A stretch of 64,000 bases of DNA from Owenweeksia sp965229445 (GCA_965229445.1 OZ245876.1:2480001-2544000), one strand, 5' to 3'; shown: positions 44,367 to 52,613, numbered from the stretch's first letter. Made by a program: numbers and translations. Notes: generated from the sequence alone by a model not told the origin.

Positions 44367-44882
44367 TTATTCTTTAGTGGTCAATTCATCAAGACTCGGC
44401 ACCACAAACCCCATAGCATCGGTGCTGCCAGGTAAGGTAAAGGTGAAATCATTCTGATTGTTCTGATCTTTGATTCTGACAGATAGTTTGCTACCTGATT
44501 TCATCCGATTCAGTAATTCGTATTTAGTCACTGTCTTGCCCTCCTCATCCTTAAAGTTACCGAGGAATATACTCTTGCTGTCAGTCGAACGAAGGGCATC
44601 CACTGTTGTCAATAATCCTTTACCATCAACCAGAATTAGAACCGTCACACTCCAAGGGTAATATCCCGTGCTTCCAAGTATAATCTCCGGCTCATTTTCT
44701 GACGCAAATTGACGAACGAACAGCCATGGTTCGTTGTAGGGGAATTCAGAACCTGCGCCTCGAACGGCTGCATACTTATAATTGCCATCGAAGTCATTAC
44801 CTCCTTCCCCAGATTCCCACTGGGCTGAAGTACTAGATATGAAACCTAGAACTAGCACCGCTAAACACATCACTTTTCTCAT
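44367..44882 (-). CDS. Secreted protein of unknown function
   Basis: 171 aa. Signal peptide ending near SSTSAQ. The mature part starts with GEGGNDFDGNYKYAAVRG and includes YPWSVTVLILVDGKG and SKLSVRIKDQNNQNDFTF, a beta-rich pattern resembling small Bacteroidota secreted proteins that report enzyme-inhibition-type motifs, but I cannot assign it. It forms a two-gene unit with the small lipoprotein downstream. Its upstream region is cut 86 bp away by IS copy 1. Confidence 0.6.
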   Translation of the reverse strand: MRKVMCLAVLVLGFISSTSAQWESGEGGNDFDGNYKYAAVRGAGSEFPYNEPWLFVRQFASENEPEIILGSTGYYPWSVTVLILVDGKGLLTTVDALRSTDSKSIFLGNFKDEEGKTVTKYELLNRMKSGSKLSVRIKDQNNQNDFTFTLPGSTDAMGFVVPSLDELTTKE

Positions 44883-45066
44883 CGTAGAACTTGTTAGGTT
44901 AATGTTGATTTATTCTTGTGTGCGATGAGGATAATGCTCCATGCGCCTATGAGCTCCAGCTCACCGGTGTAAGGCTTCAGCCTAAAGTGGACCGATAGTT
45001 CGTAAAGTTAAGTTACACTTTAGTAGCTTCAAAGCATGCTTTGAAGCTACTTCTAATCGGTTTAAA

Positions 45067-45417
45067 ATGGCACGTAAAAAATCAGAGTCCATTATCAAGG
45101 ACATTAAAAGAAAAACCCGTCGTAAGTTTTCATCTGAAGAGAAGATCCACATTGTTTTAGAGGGTCTCAAAGGAGAAGAGTCTATCACCGCTATCTGCCG
45201 CAGAGAAGGCATAGCACCAGCTCTTTATTATCGTTGGAGTAAGGACTTCTTGGAGGCAGGCAAGAAAAGGCTTCAGGGAGATACCCAGCGAGAGGCTAGC
45301 ACGGTCGAAGTGGATCAATTGCGTAAGGAAAATCACAGCCTCAAGGAGGTGGTTGCAGAGCTCACTCTGGACAATCGGATGCTGAAAACCTGCCTGCCGG
45401 CAGGCAGGAAAGCTTGA
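45067..45417 (+). CDS. IS3-family OrfA (copy 1)
   Basis: 116 aa. Helix-turn-helix DNA-binding protein with KFSSEEKIHIVLEGLKGEES, AICRREGIAPALYYRW and a leucine-zipper-like region LRKENHSLKEVVAELTLDNRM. It ends with TCLPAGRKA, encoded by an inserted-looking perfect palindrome CCTGCCTGCCGGCAGGCAGG at 45391-45410. orfB begins 28 bp downstream in another frame, whereas IS3 elements usually overlap and use a -1 frameshift. Confidence 0.88.
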   Translation: MARKKSESIIKDIKRKTRRKFSSEEKIHIVLEGLKGEESITAICRREGIAPALYYRWSKDFLEAGKKRLQGDTQREASTVEVDQLRKENHSLKEVVAELTLDNRMLKTCLPAGRKA

Positions 45418-45445
45418 ATGGAACCACGTAAAGTTCAGGCCTTAT

Positions 45446-46420
45446 ATGCGTTTTAGTCAGCAAGAGAAATATGAGATCATCCGCATTGTGGAAGAATCGG
45501 AGATCGGTGTAAACCGCACTTTGAAAGAGCTGGAAATCAGTAAGAGTACTTTCTATAACTGGTATGGCAGGTATCTTCAGAAAGGTTTTGATGGGCTTGT
45601 TTCAAAACAGCGTCATAGTACCTGGAACAAGATCCCTCCTCAGATAAAGGAGATGGTGGTTGAACAAGCACTGGAGCTGGCAGATCTGTCTCCTAGGGAG
45701 TTGGCCTGTCATATTACTGATCACATGGGCTACTTTATATCAGAGAGCAGCGTTTATCGAATCCTAAAAGCTCAAGGGCTGGTTACTTCGCCTGCTTATG
45801 TGGTGATGAGTGCCTCCAATGAGTTTAAAGACAAGACCAGCAGGCCCAATCAAATGTGGCAGACTGATTTTACCTATCTCAAAGTGGTTGGTTGGGGATG
45901 GTACTATCTATCCACTATCCTAGACGATTACAGCCGCTACATCATCTCTTGGGATCTGTGCAAGACCATGAAAGCAGAGGATGTGCAGCAAAGCTTAGAT
46001 ATGGCACTACAGAAGACCGGTTTGCTGGGTAGCCAACAAAAGCCAAGGCTATTATCAGACAACGGTTCCTGCTACATCAGTGGAGAACTGGCGGACTATA
46101 TGGAGGATCAGGGAATGGATCACGTCAGAGGTCGTCCTAATCATCCACAGACCCAAGGAAAGATCGAACGCTATCATCGATCCATGAAGAATGTAATCAA
46201 GCTGGAGAACTACTACAGCACCGAAGAACTGGAGCGTAGGTTATCCGAGTTTATCGCCTTCTACAATCACCGAAGGTACCATGAATCGCTTCAGAACTGT
46301 ACTCCGGCTGATGTCTATTTTGGAAGGGATCAGGATGTATTAAAAAAGAGAAATCAAGTAAAACAAAACACCATGAATCAAAGAAGAAAGCTGCATTTGT
46401 TGCAGCGGTTAAATCTGTGA
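45446..46420 (+). CDS. IS3-family transposase OrfB (copy 1)
   Basis: 324 aa. An N-terminal helix-turn-helix part (RTLKELEISKSTFYNWYGRY) is followed by a DDE integrase core: first Asp in WQTDFTYLKV, second in LLSDNGSCY, Glu in GKIERYHRSMK. All three catalytic residues are present, so it may be active, if OrfA can still be joined to it. It is nearly identical to copy 2. Confidence 0.9.
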   Translation: MRFSQQEKYEIIRIVEESEIGVNRTLKELEISKSTFYNWYGRYLQKGFDGLVSKQRHSTWNKIPPQIKEMVVEQALELADLSPRELACHITDHMGYFISESSVYRILKAQGLVTSPAYVVMSASNEFKDKTSRPNQMWQTDFTYLKVVGWGWYYLSTILDDYSRYIISWDLCKTMKAEDVQQSLDMALQKTGLLGSQQKPRLLSDNGSCYISGELADYMEDQGMDHVRGRPNHPQTQGKIERYHRSMKNVIKLENYYSTEELERRLSEFIAFYNHRRYHESLQNCTPADVYFGRDQDVLKKRNQVKQNTMNQRRKLHLLQRLNL

Positions 46421-46459
46421 CTTATTTTTAGGTCACCTTAGTCCACTTTCTTTGAAGAC

Positions 46460-46699
46460 TTACACCCCAGGGTACACTACAAATCCAGCTAAGTAATCGC
46501 ATCCTGTAGGTTTTATATAATATTCTGCTTCACTGCCATCGTCATAGAAATCCACTTTAAGTTTAATTCCAGCTATCCGTTGAGCTATATCTGATGTAAA
46601 AAGTACTTCAACATATAGAACAATGATATCATTAAGTTCAACTGTTAGTGCCTGATTGATGAGCTCTTTGACTTGCTGTTTAGTCTTGATGGGATTCAC
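46460..46699 (-). pseudogene. Unknown protein truncated by IS copy 1
   Basis: The frame gives 79 aa (KTKQQVKELINQALTVELND, then KLKVDFYDDGSEAEYYIKP). Its stop codon at 46460-46462 lies inside the inverted repeat of the IS, so the native C-terminus is lost. It starts 4 bp after the T9SS gene on the same strand. No family recognised. Confidence 0.5.
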
Positions 46700-46703
46700 T
46701 TAC

Positions 46704-48125
46704 TTAGTACTTCACTATACGCTCACGATGAATTACTCCGTCAACCTCAACCTCAAGAATAAATACCCCATGCCGGCCCGGAGGTATTGTTACCCCAGAA
46801 TCCAATAATTCTACTTTTACCGCATTACCAACCAAATCATATGCTCTTATAGAATGAATCATTTCACCTGTTTTGATTCTCAACAAACCAGATGTGGGAT
46901 TTGGATATATCAATATTGGATTTGTCGAAATATGGCCCTCAATTCCAATTCCTGGAGTGCTACATTGTGAATTTGATCCACTGAAATAGTCCCCATCAAA
47001 GAATGCTAGGTATCCAACGTTCGTGCCACTGATTGATGATTTGCCAGTGAAAGAAACAAAGAGCGTATCATTGATAACTCCAAAGCTATTTGGTATTCTA
47101 GAATAATTAAAACTTGATCCACACCATTGTGTTCCATCCCAAGATGCAAAATACGGAACATGCAAATCTCCGAATTGATGATTGGCTGGGTTTCCGCCAT
47201 TAATCATCACATAAAGTTGAGATTTATAAATAAACATTTGTGATACAATATCAGTTACCCCTCCCCCAATATCCTCCCATGATGCCCCATTCCATTTGGC
47301 AATGAAGTTAGCGGGATCCCCAGGAAAGTTATTCTTTGAGAAGCTGCCACCCATGATCAAACTTCCATTATATACAGCTAGTTGAAATGCTCTGGAGTTC
47401 AAACCTGCTAGACCATTACCTAGAGACAACCAACTTGTTCCATTCCAAATAGTTGATCCTGAAAATGGGTTAATACGAGGTGATGAGTTGATGACCGTAA
47501 ATATTGATCCATCTGATAATCGCTCCAATTCTTTAACTGGACCAAAATCCCCGTAATTAAGGTAGGGATGGATGGTGGAATATGGATATTGATATGAATT
47601 GCCGCCATCGTATGAAATAATATGAGGGCCAATCGTATCAACAGCATCTGCATAATTTCCCCACATCAAAACAGTATCACCAAAAACCTCTATATCAAAA
47701 GGAAAGTTAACTCTAGGATCTGACCAAATACTGTCTTTATAAACCTTTAACAATCCTGTCATGGGCAGAGCTTGACTAGATGCATCCAATACAATATCCC
47801 AAAAACTTCCGCCTATCAACAACGTATCTCCTACTTGCGCAATATCATAAGCAAGGATAAATGGATTACCTGAGAAAGGAATAGGTACCCACGCACCGCC
47901 TTCCCTATAAGCAACGCACCGTTTTATGGAGTCTTTATCCCAAAATGATCCATACATCCATGATTTTCCAAATGGTCCGGATGATTTAAATTGAACATTA
48001 AAGGCTTCTCCAGGAATCCCAAATTGCTCATCGTGAATGCTCGAAGAATCTTGAACCCAAGACTGCCCGCTGATAATTAATGCGCACAGATTAAAGCTTA
48101 ACAACAGCTTGACTTTCATATCCAT
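46704..48125 (-). CDS. Secreted kelch-like/propeller protein with T9SS tail
   Basis: 473 aa; ATG at 48119 is an alternative start. Signal peptide about 1-20. The body contains repeats of the pattern GDTLLIGGSFWD, NGSLIMGGSFSKNNFPGD and KWNGASWEDIGGGV, a propeller type common in Bacteroidota exported proteins. A T9SS tail starts at about 402 (IYPNPTSGLL). The start overlaps the end of the upstream fragment by 35 bp. It sits on a segment bounded by the two IS copies. Function unknown. Confidence 0.75.
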   Translation of the reverse strand: MDMKVKLLLSFNLCALIISGQSWVQDSSSIHDEQFGIPGEAFNVQFKSSGPFGKSWMYGSFWDKDSIKRCVAYREGGAWVPIPFSGNPFILAYDIAQVGDTLLIGGSFWDIVLDASSQALPMTGLLKVYKDSIWSDPRVNFPFDIEVFGDTVLMWGNYADAVDTIGPHIISYDGGNSYQYPYSTIHPYLNYGDFGPVKELERLSDGSIFTVINSSPRINPFSGSTIWNGTSWLSLGNGLAGLNSRAFQLAVYNGSLIMGGSFSKNNFPGDPANFIAKWNGASWEDIGGGVTDIVSQMFIYKSQLYVMINGGNPANHQFGDLHVPYFASWDGTQWCGSSFNYSRIPNSFGVINDTLFVSFTGKSSISGTNVGYLAFFDGDYFSGSNSQCSTPGIGIEGHISTNPILIYPNPTSGLLRIKTGEMIHSIRAYDLVGNAVKVELLDSGVTIPPGRHGVFILEVEVDGVIHRERIVKY

Positions 48126-48538
48126 TAATTTTTACAAGATACAATCCTGATGAAAGATGGCTTATGTCCAGATTCAACTTTTTTATTGGTTGTTCAGTGG
48201 AATGAAAAAAAACTTTACGACCTGCCAAATTGTAAACCTCTACTTGAGAAATATCGTAGTCAGATTCAACAACCAAAATACCGCTACTAGGATTAGGACA
48301 TATAGAGTTGCTGAAAGCGTCTAGTTTATACTCTGAAGCTGATAAAGGAGGGCTAAGATTGGTAATATCAAATCTTGTAATTATCATATCTGATACGATC
48401 GGTAACACATTTGGGACCGAATTAGCATTCTTACCAACTACCCACGTTAAGGAATTGGTTGGATCTGGATCAGTTACAGGAAAATAATCCTTGCTTGATG
48501 AATTAGCACCAAAGATGGTATGTGCATTTCCTAGCACA
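48091..48538 (-). pseudogene. C-terminal part of a T9SS protein cut by IS copy 2
   Basis: The open frame runs from the left end of IS copy 2 to a stop at 48091. It includes a secreted-protein region (NAHTIFGANSSSKDYFP) and a T9SS tail (ICPNPSSGILVV, then VYNLAGRKVFF). The N-terminal part with the signal peptide is not found on the other side of the IS, where a tRNA-like remnant begins instead. The piece is therefore a relic left by rearrangement. Confidence 0.7.
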
Positions 48539-48638
48539 TGTAAGCCTTCAGCCTAAAGTGGACTGATAGTTCGTAAAGTTAAGTTACACTTTAGTAGCTT
48601 CAAAGCATGCTTTGAAGCTACTTCTAATCGGTTTAAAA

Positions 48639-48956
48639 ATGGCACGTAAAAAATCAGAGTCCATTATCAAGGACATTAAAAGGAAAACCCGTCGTAAGTT
48701 TTCATCTGAAGAGAAGATCCACATTGTTTTAGAGGGTCTCAAAGGAGAAGAGTCTATCACCGCTATCTGCCGCAGAGAAGGCATAGCACCAGCTCTTTAT
48801 TATCGTTGGAGTAAGGACTTCTTGGAGGCGGGCAAGAAAAGGCTTCAGGGAGATACCCAGCGAGAGGCTAGCACGGTCGAAGTGGATCAATTGCGTAAGG
48901 AAATCACAGCCTCAAGGAGGTGGTTGCAGAGCTCACTCTGGACAATCGGGTGCTGA
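48639..48956 (+). pseudogene. IS3-family OrfA (copy 2), frameshifted
   Basis: Identical to OrfA of copy 1 up to VDQLRKE, then one A is missing from the AAAA run near 48903, so the frame ends early at 48956 with an unrelated tail (ITASRRWLQSS). The leucine-zipper-like region is lost. This copy cannot supply a normal OrfA. Confidence 0.85.
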
Positions 48957-49016
48957 AAACCTGCCTGCCGGCAGGCAGGAAAGCTTGAATGGAACCACGT
49001 AAAGTTCAGGCCTTAT

Positions 49017-49991
49017 ATGCGTTTTAGTCAGCAAGAGAAATATGAGATCATCCGCATTGTGGAAGAATCGGAGATCGGTGTAAACCGCACTTTGAAAGAG
49101 CTGGAAATCAGTAAGAGTACTTTCTATAACTGGTATGGCAGGTATCTTCAGAAAGGTTTTGATGGGCTTGTTTCAAAACAGCGTCATAGTACCTGGAACA
49201 AGATCCCTCCTCAGATAAAGGAGATGGTGGTTGAACAAGCACTGGAGCTGGCAGATCTGTCTCCCAGGGAGTTGGCCTGTCATATTACTGATCACATGGG
49301 CTACTTTATATCAGAGAGCAGCGTTTATCGAATCCTAAAAGCTCAAGGGCTGGTTACTTCGCCTGCTTATGTGGTGATGAGTGCCTCCAATGAGTTTAAA
49401 GACAAGACCAGCAGGCTCAATCAAATGTGGCAGACTGATTTTACCTATCTCAAAGTGGTTGGTTGGGGATGGTACTATCTATCCACTATCCTAGACGATT
49501 ACAGCCGCTACATCATCTCTTGGGATCTGTGCAAGACCATGAAAGCAGAGGATGTGCAGCAAAGCTTAGATATGGCACTACAGAAGACCGGTTTGCTGGG
49601 TAGCCAACAAAAGCCAAGGCTATTATCAGACAACGGTTCCTGCTACATCAGTGGAGAACTGGCGGACTATATGGAGGATCAGGGAATGGATCACGTCAGA
49701 GGTCGTCCTAATCATCCACAGACCCAAGGAAAGATCGAACGCTATCATCGATCCATGAAGAATGTGATCAAGCTGGAGAACTACTACAGCACCGAAGAAC
49801 TGGAGCGTAGGTTATCCGAGTTTATAGCCTACTACAATCACCGGAGGTACCATGAATCGCTTCAGAACTGTACTCCGGCTGATGTCTATTTTGGAAGGGA
49901 TCAGGATGTATTAAAAAAGAGAAATCAAGTAAAACAAAACACCATGAATCAAAGAAGAAAGCTGCATTTGTTGCAGCGGTTAAATCTGTGA
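49017..49991 (+). CDS. IS3-family transposase OrfB (copy 2)
   Basis: 324 aa, differing from copy 1 at only two residues that I can see (SRLNQ for SRPNQ, and AYYNHRR for AFYNHRR). The DDE residues are intact (QTDF, SDNGS, GKIER). With its own OrfA broken, mobility would depend on copy 1. Confidence 0.9.
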   Translation: MRFSQQEKYEIIRIVEESEIGVNRTLKELEISKSTFYNWYGRYLQKGFDGLVSKQRHSTWNKIPPQIKEMVVEQALELADLSPRELACHITDHMGYFISESSVYRILKAQGLVTSPAYVVMSASNEFKDKTSRLNQMWQTDFTYLKVVGWGWYYLSTILDDYSRYIISWDLCKTMKAEDVQQSLDMALQKTGLLGSQQKPRLLSDNGSCYISGELADYMEDQGMDHVRGRPNHPQTQGKIERYHRSMKNVIKLENYYSTEELERRLSEFIAYYNHRRYHESLQNCTPADVYFGRDQDVLKKRNQVKQNTMNQRRKLHLLQRLNL

Positions 49992-50035
49992 CTTATTTTT
50001 AGGTCACCTTAGTCCACTTTCTTTGAAGACTTACA

Positions 50036-50153
50036 AATAGTACATGTCTGGGGGCCACGCCTGAGGCGTGGAGGTTCCCCGCCCGAACGGCTGAAGCCAT
50101 TCAGTCGGGCGGGAAGTCCTTCCTGTGACGCGCTTTGCGCGGTATCACCCCGA
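50036..50153 (+). pseudogene. tRNA-Pro-like remnant carrying three palindromes
   Basis: Starting at the IS edge, TAGTACATGTCTGGGGG matches the D-arm end and anticodon loop of the tRNA at 43655. CCACGCC-TGA-GGCGTGG (50055-50071) follows; then GGAGGTTC; a long hairpin with arms CCCGCCCGA and TCGGGCGGG (50078-50113); then AAGTCCTTC; CGCGC-TTT-GCGCG (50129-50141); and an acceptor-like ATCACCCCGA. Removing the second hairpin rejoins TTC and AAGT into a normal T-loop. The 5' half is gone, replaced by IS copy 2. Confidence 0.65.
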
Positions 50154-50160
50154 CACACAG

Positions 50161-50187
50161 AAGGAGGTTTAAAACCTCCTTTTTTTG
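50161..50187 (+). terminator. Intrinsic terminator after the tRNA-like remnant
   Basis: AAGGAGGTTT and AAAACCTCCTT form a perfect stem followed by a run of T. From 50188 to 50442 I see no gene. Confidence 0.75.
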
Positions 50188-50442
50188 CCGCGCTAAACCT
50201 ACACTTTGTATGGCTTGATATTCAGGTAACTATCACGAAAATTACATAGTTTTTAATATCGGCTATCTTTTTGGCATTGAGGTATTAAATGCCTGAGTAC
50301 GAAGGATGAGGTTATGGTGTGCATGGACCTACAATTCTCACCCGACTTATAATGATAGTCACATGCAATAAGATTCATATTCATATAGTCTATCTCAATA
50401 TATATGTAAGGTATGTTACACTTTATTTTGTAGCTATTAGGT

Positions 50443-50450
50443 TACCTTTG
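50443..50450 (+). promoter_or_regulatory. -7 element TACCTTTG of trxB
   Basis: Exact match to TAnnTTTG, 21 bp before the trxB ATG. No clear -33 box at 19 bp spacing. Confidence 0.5.
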
Positions 50451-50471
50451 CCTTCTCTTTAAGAATAGATC

Positions 50472-51431
50472 ATGGAAAAACATAATTGCGTTATTATTGG
50501 CACCGGTCCTGCAGGCTATACCGCCGCTATTTACGCAGCGCGCGCTAACCTGAAACCGGTTGTTTATACTGGTTTGGAACCTGGTGGGCAGCTAACGACC
50601 ACCACCGATGTAGAAAATTTTCCCGGTTATCCGGATGGCATAATGGGTCCGGAAATGATGGAAGATCTTCGCAAGCAGGCGGAGCGTTTTGGTACTGATA
50701 TCCGGTTTGGTCTGGTGACAAAAGCTGAACTTTCAAAAGTACCCGGCGAATACCATAAACTAAGCATTGACGAAACTACCGAAGTACTGGCCAAGACCGT
50801 TATTATTGCTACCGGGGCATCCGCGAAGTACCTGGGTCTGGATTCCGAGAAAAGATTAATGGGTCATGGCGTAAGCGCGTGTGCGATATGTGATGGCTTT
50901 TTCTTCAAAGGTCAGGAAGTAGTAGTGGTAGGTGGAGGAGATTCTGCCGCGGAAGAGGCTACCTACCTGGCCAAACTTTGTCCTAAGGTTACGGTGTTGA
51001 TAAGAAAGGATCATTGGCGGGCTTCTAAGATTATGGCTGACCGGGTTGGGAAAACCAAGAATATTGAAGTGCTTTTCAATACGGATACTTTAGAGGTTAT
51101 TGGCGATAAAACCGTAGAAGGAGTTAGAGTAAGGAATAATCAAACCGGCGAAGAGCGCGTAATCCCCGCCGAAGGATTCTTTGTGGCCATTGGGCATAAA
51201 CCCAATACCGACATTTTTAAGGGACAGCTTGAAATGGACGATGTTGGTTATCTTATCACCAAACCCGGTATAACCGCCACTAATTATCCCGGCGTTTTTG
51301 CCACCGGTGATGCCACTGATAAAACCTATCGTCAGGCTATTACTGCGGCTGGCTCAGGTTGTAAGGGAGCTTTGGAAGCTGAAAGATATCTTCAGGAATA
51401 TGAAGAGGAAGTAGAGTCCGTAAGTTCCTAA
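50472..51431 (+). CDS. trxB: Thioredoxin reductase
   Basis: 319 aa. FAD-binding GTGPAGYTAAIYAARA at the N-terminus, redox-active CAICDG (about residues 137-142), NADPH-binding VVGGGDSAAEEATYLAK, and the C-terminal FAD segment GVFATGDATDKTYRQAITAAGSG. It is a low-molecular-weight bacterial thioredoxin reductase that passes electrons from NADPH to thioredoxin. Length is normal. It is a single gene with its own promoter and a strong palindromic terminator. Confidence 0.97.
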   Translation: MEKHNCVIIGTGPAGYTAAIYAARANLKPVVYTGLEPGGQLTTTTDVENFPGYPDGIMGPEMMEDLRKQAERFGTDIRFGLVTKAELSKVPGEYHKLSIDETTEVLAKTVIIATGASAKYLGLDSEKRLMGHGVSACAICDGFFFKGQEVVVVGGGDSAAEEATYLAKLCPKVTVLIRKDHWRASKIMADRVGKTKNIEVLFNTDTLEVIGDKTVEGVRVRNNQTGEERVIPAEGFFVAIGHKPNTDIFKGQLEMDDVGYLITKPGITATNYPGVFATGDATDKTYRQAITAAGSGCKGALEAERYLQEYEEEVESVSS

Positions 51432-51457
51432 GAATTATTTATCTATCAAGATTCAAC

Positions 51458-51483
51458 AAAACCCGGGCATGCCCGGGTTTTTT
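51458..51483. terminator. Bidirectional terminator between trxB and a small membrane gene
   Basis: A perfect palindrome AAAACCCGGGC/GCCCGGGTTTT with T runs on both strands. It serves trxB on the plus strand and the convergent gene on the minus strand, whose stop codon lies inside it. Confidence 0.85.
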
Positions 51484-51640
51484 AATTTATCACTTCAAAA
51501 AGGCCGTAAAAGACTGCCAGCCAAACCAGACCCTTTACCAGGAAAAAGGTGAACAATAACACGCCAACTTTCCACCCTTCTTCACGGATTAAACCTCTCC
51601 ATCCATGTTCCTTTAATACCGCTCTGTACCTCTTCAACAT
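51482..51640 (-). CDS. Small membrane protein (52 aa)
   Basis: ATG at 51640, stop at 51482. The basic, amphipathic start (MLKRYRAVLKEHGWRGLIRE) is followed by one hydrophobic helix (VGVLLFTFFLVKGLVWLAV) and a short end. Its overlap with a convergent terminator, the natural codon pattern and the typical positive-inside topology support a real gene. It lies just downstream of rnpB on the same strand. Function unknown. Confidence 0.6.
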   Translation of the reverse strand: MLKRYRAVLKEHGWRGLIREEGWKVGVLLFTFFLVKGLVWLAVFYGLFEVIN

Positions 51641-51661
51641 TTACCTCAACACTTTAAAATA

Positions 51662-52053
51662 CACAGGCCTGTAAGCCGGATTCTGTACCACGCCGAGGCG
51701 TGGCCCTTATCATTTATCTAAGCTGTCTACCCTCCGGGTTCTGAATTTCTTCAGACGAGCGGGTAACTCTTACACCCGGTTTACGTGACATTGCAACCCA
51801 GGAGGTTTACCTTGCCTTACTCATCACTGAGCAATACGGTAGGCTCTTACCCTACCCTTTCACCATCACCTGCCTGAGCTTTAACGAAGCTAAGCCTTGT
51901 TGACACTCTGGCATCGGCTGTCTAATTTCTGTGGCACTTTCTGGCAATCAGGGTTTGCCCCTAACCGCCTCCGTTTTCACGGAGCCTGGTACCCTATGTT
52001 GTCCGGACTTTCCTCCCCACGCCGAAGCATGGAGCGATAAGGCGGCCTGTGAG
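51662..52053 (-). ncRNA. rnpB: RNase P RNA, class A
   Basis: On the minus strand, P1 forms from CACAGGCC at the 5' end and GGCCTGTG at the 3' end. The conserved core reads GGGGAGGAAAGTCCGGACA near the 5' side, then ACAGAAATTAG and, near the 3' end, ACAGAATCCGGCTTAC. A short P3 hairpin has a TTCG loop. Near the 3' end a CCACGCC/GGCGTGG hairpin (51688-51703) stands where other bacteria have varied stems. This RNA cleaves tRNA 5' leaders. Confidence 0.93.
51688..51703. repeat. CCACGCC-GA-GGCGTGG palindrome within rnpB
   Basis: Same 7-bp arms as the palindromes in the tRNA-Pro-like array and the remnant at 50055-50071; only the 2-3 nt loop differs. It occupies the variable stem just before ACAGAATCCGG in RNase P RNA. 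Confidence 0.8.
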
Positions 52054-52056
52054 CCA

Positions 52057-52064
52057 CAAAGATA
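52057..52064 (-). promoter_or_regulatory. -7 element TATCTTTG of rnpB
   Basis: Minus-strand match to TAnnTTTG, placing the RNA 5' end near 52051-52053, exactly where the P1 stem begins. Confidence 0.6.
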
Positions 52065-52071
52065 GGCCATA

Positions 52072-52572
52072 TCAGTAGAATTCCAGCTCGGTAGCACCTC
52101 TGCCATACTCCGCCAGTGAGGCATCATAAAACTGTAATTTATCCATGCGCTCCAGCAGCGTATGTATCTCTTCCTTTAACCTACCTTCTCCAACACCGTG
52201 AATCAAAATAAGTTTTTTGATTCCTGAAATTTTGCATTTATTGATGGCTTTTCGTGTTTCCGCTAACTGAATCTCTAATTTCTGATGAGCGGTGAAATTC
52301 TTGGGGTAGTCCACCAGGGCTTCAAAATGAAGATCTACCACCATTTTGTTCGGTGCATATTTCTTATGCGGATCTACTTTCCTTTTTATATGATCTTTAG
52401 ATCTTACCTCCCCTACCTGAATACTGCCACGATGTACCAACTCGGAGGAGCGGTACCATTCCGAAAAGCCATTCTCATCTTCTACCAGCAATTGATCTCC
52501 CTTCACGTCAATAACCACTCCTTCTCCGGTTGTATTTAAATACGCCACCTTATCTCCTTTGGAAAAAACCAT
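52072..52572 (-). CDS. Smr-domain protein (MutS2 C-terminus-like)
   Basis: 166 aa. Residues 1-50 form a small SH3-like beta domain (FSKGDKVAYLNTTGEGVVIDV). Residues about 80-160 form an Smr domain with MVVDLHFEAL and the nuclease-type motif LILIHGVGEGRLKEEIHTLL. Free-standing Smr proteins nick or bind nucleic acids; the Bacteroidota form with an N-terminal beta domain is common and of unknown role. It ends 8 bp before the rnpB promoter element. Confidence 0.82.
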   Translation of the reverse strand: MVFSKGDKVAYLNTTGEGVVIDVKGDQLLVEDENGFSEWYRSSELVHRGSIQVGEVRSKDHIKRKVDPHKKYAPNKMVVDLHFEALVDYPKNFTAHQKLEIQLAETRKAINKCKISGIKKLILIHGVGEGRLKEEIHTLLERMDKLQFYDASLAEYGRGATELEFY

Positions 52573-52583
52573 GCTACAAAACT

Positions 52584-52613
52584 AAAAACCCCCTGGCTTT
52601 CACCAGAGGGTTT
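52584..52613 (-). terminator. Intrinsic terminator of the giant T9SS gene
   Basis: On the minus strand AAACCCTCTGG and CCAGGGGGTTT pair around a short loop, followed by TT-rich sequence, 23 bp after the stop of the gene at 52637-59608. Confidence 0.7.

Larger units (their letters stand above)
44968..46464 (+). mobile_element. IS3-family insertion sequence, copy 1
   Basis: 1497 bp. Imperfect terminal inverted repeats of about 24 bp: the left starts TGTAAGGCTTCAGCC, and the right end reversed starts TGTAAGTCTTCAAAG; both run to AAAGTGGAC. It contains orfA and orfB. No target duplication is visible (CCGG before, CCCC after). A second copy of equal length lies at 48539-50035 in the same orientation. 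Confidence 0.9.
48539..50035 (+). mobile_element. IS3-family insertion sequence, copy 2
   Basis: 1497 bp, nearly identical to copy 1 and in the same orientation. Ends are TGTAAGCCTTCAGCC and, reversed, TGTAAGTCTTCAAAG. Flanks CACA and AATA do not match, so there is no target duplication. Differences include one extra A before orfA and one missing A within orfA. Its right end cuts a tRNA-Pro-like remnant. Confidence 0.9.

Noticed and set aside
44968..50035. Composite transposon formed by the two IS3 copies
   Set aside because: The outer flanks show no target duplication and the enclosed genes are truncated at both IS borders with no obvious cargo.
43655..50153. Genomic island bounded by tRNA-Pro and a tRNA-Pro remnant (attL/attR)
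   Set aside because: No integrase is present, the remnant is palindrome-laden rather than a clean 3' end copy, and an IS edge explains its truncation.
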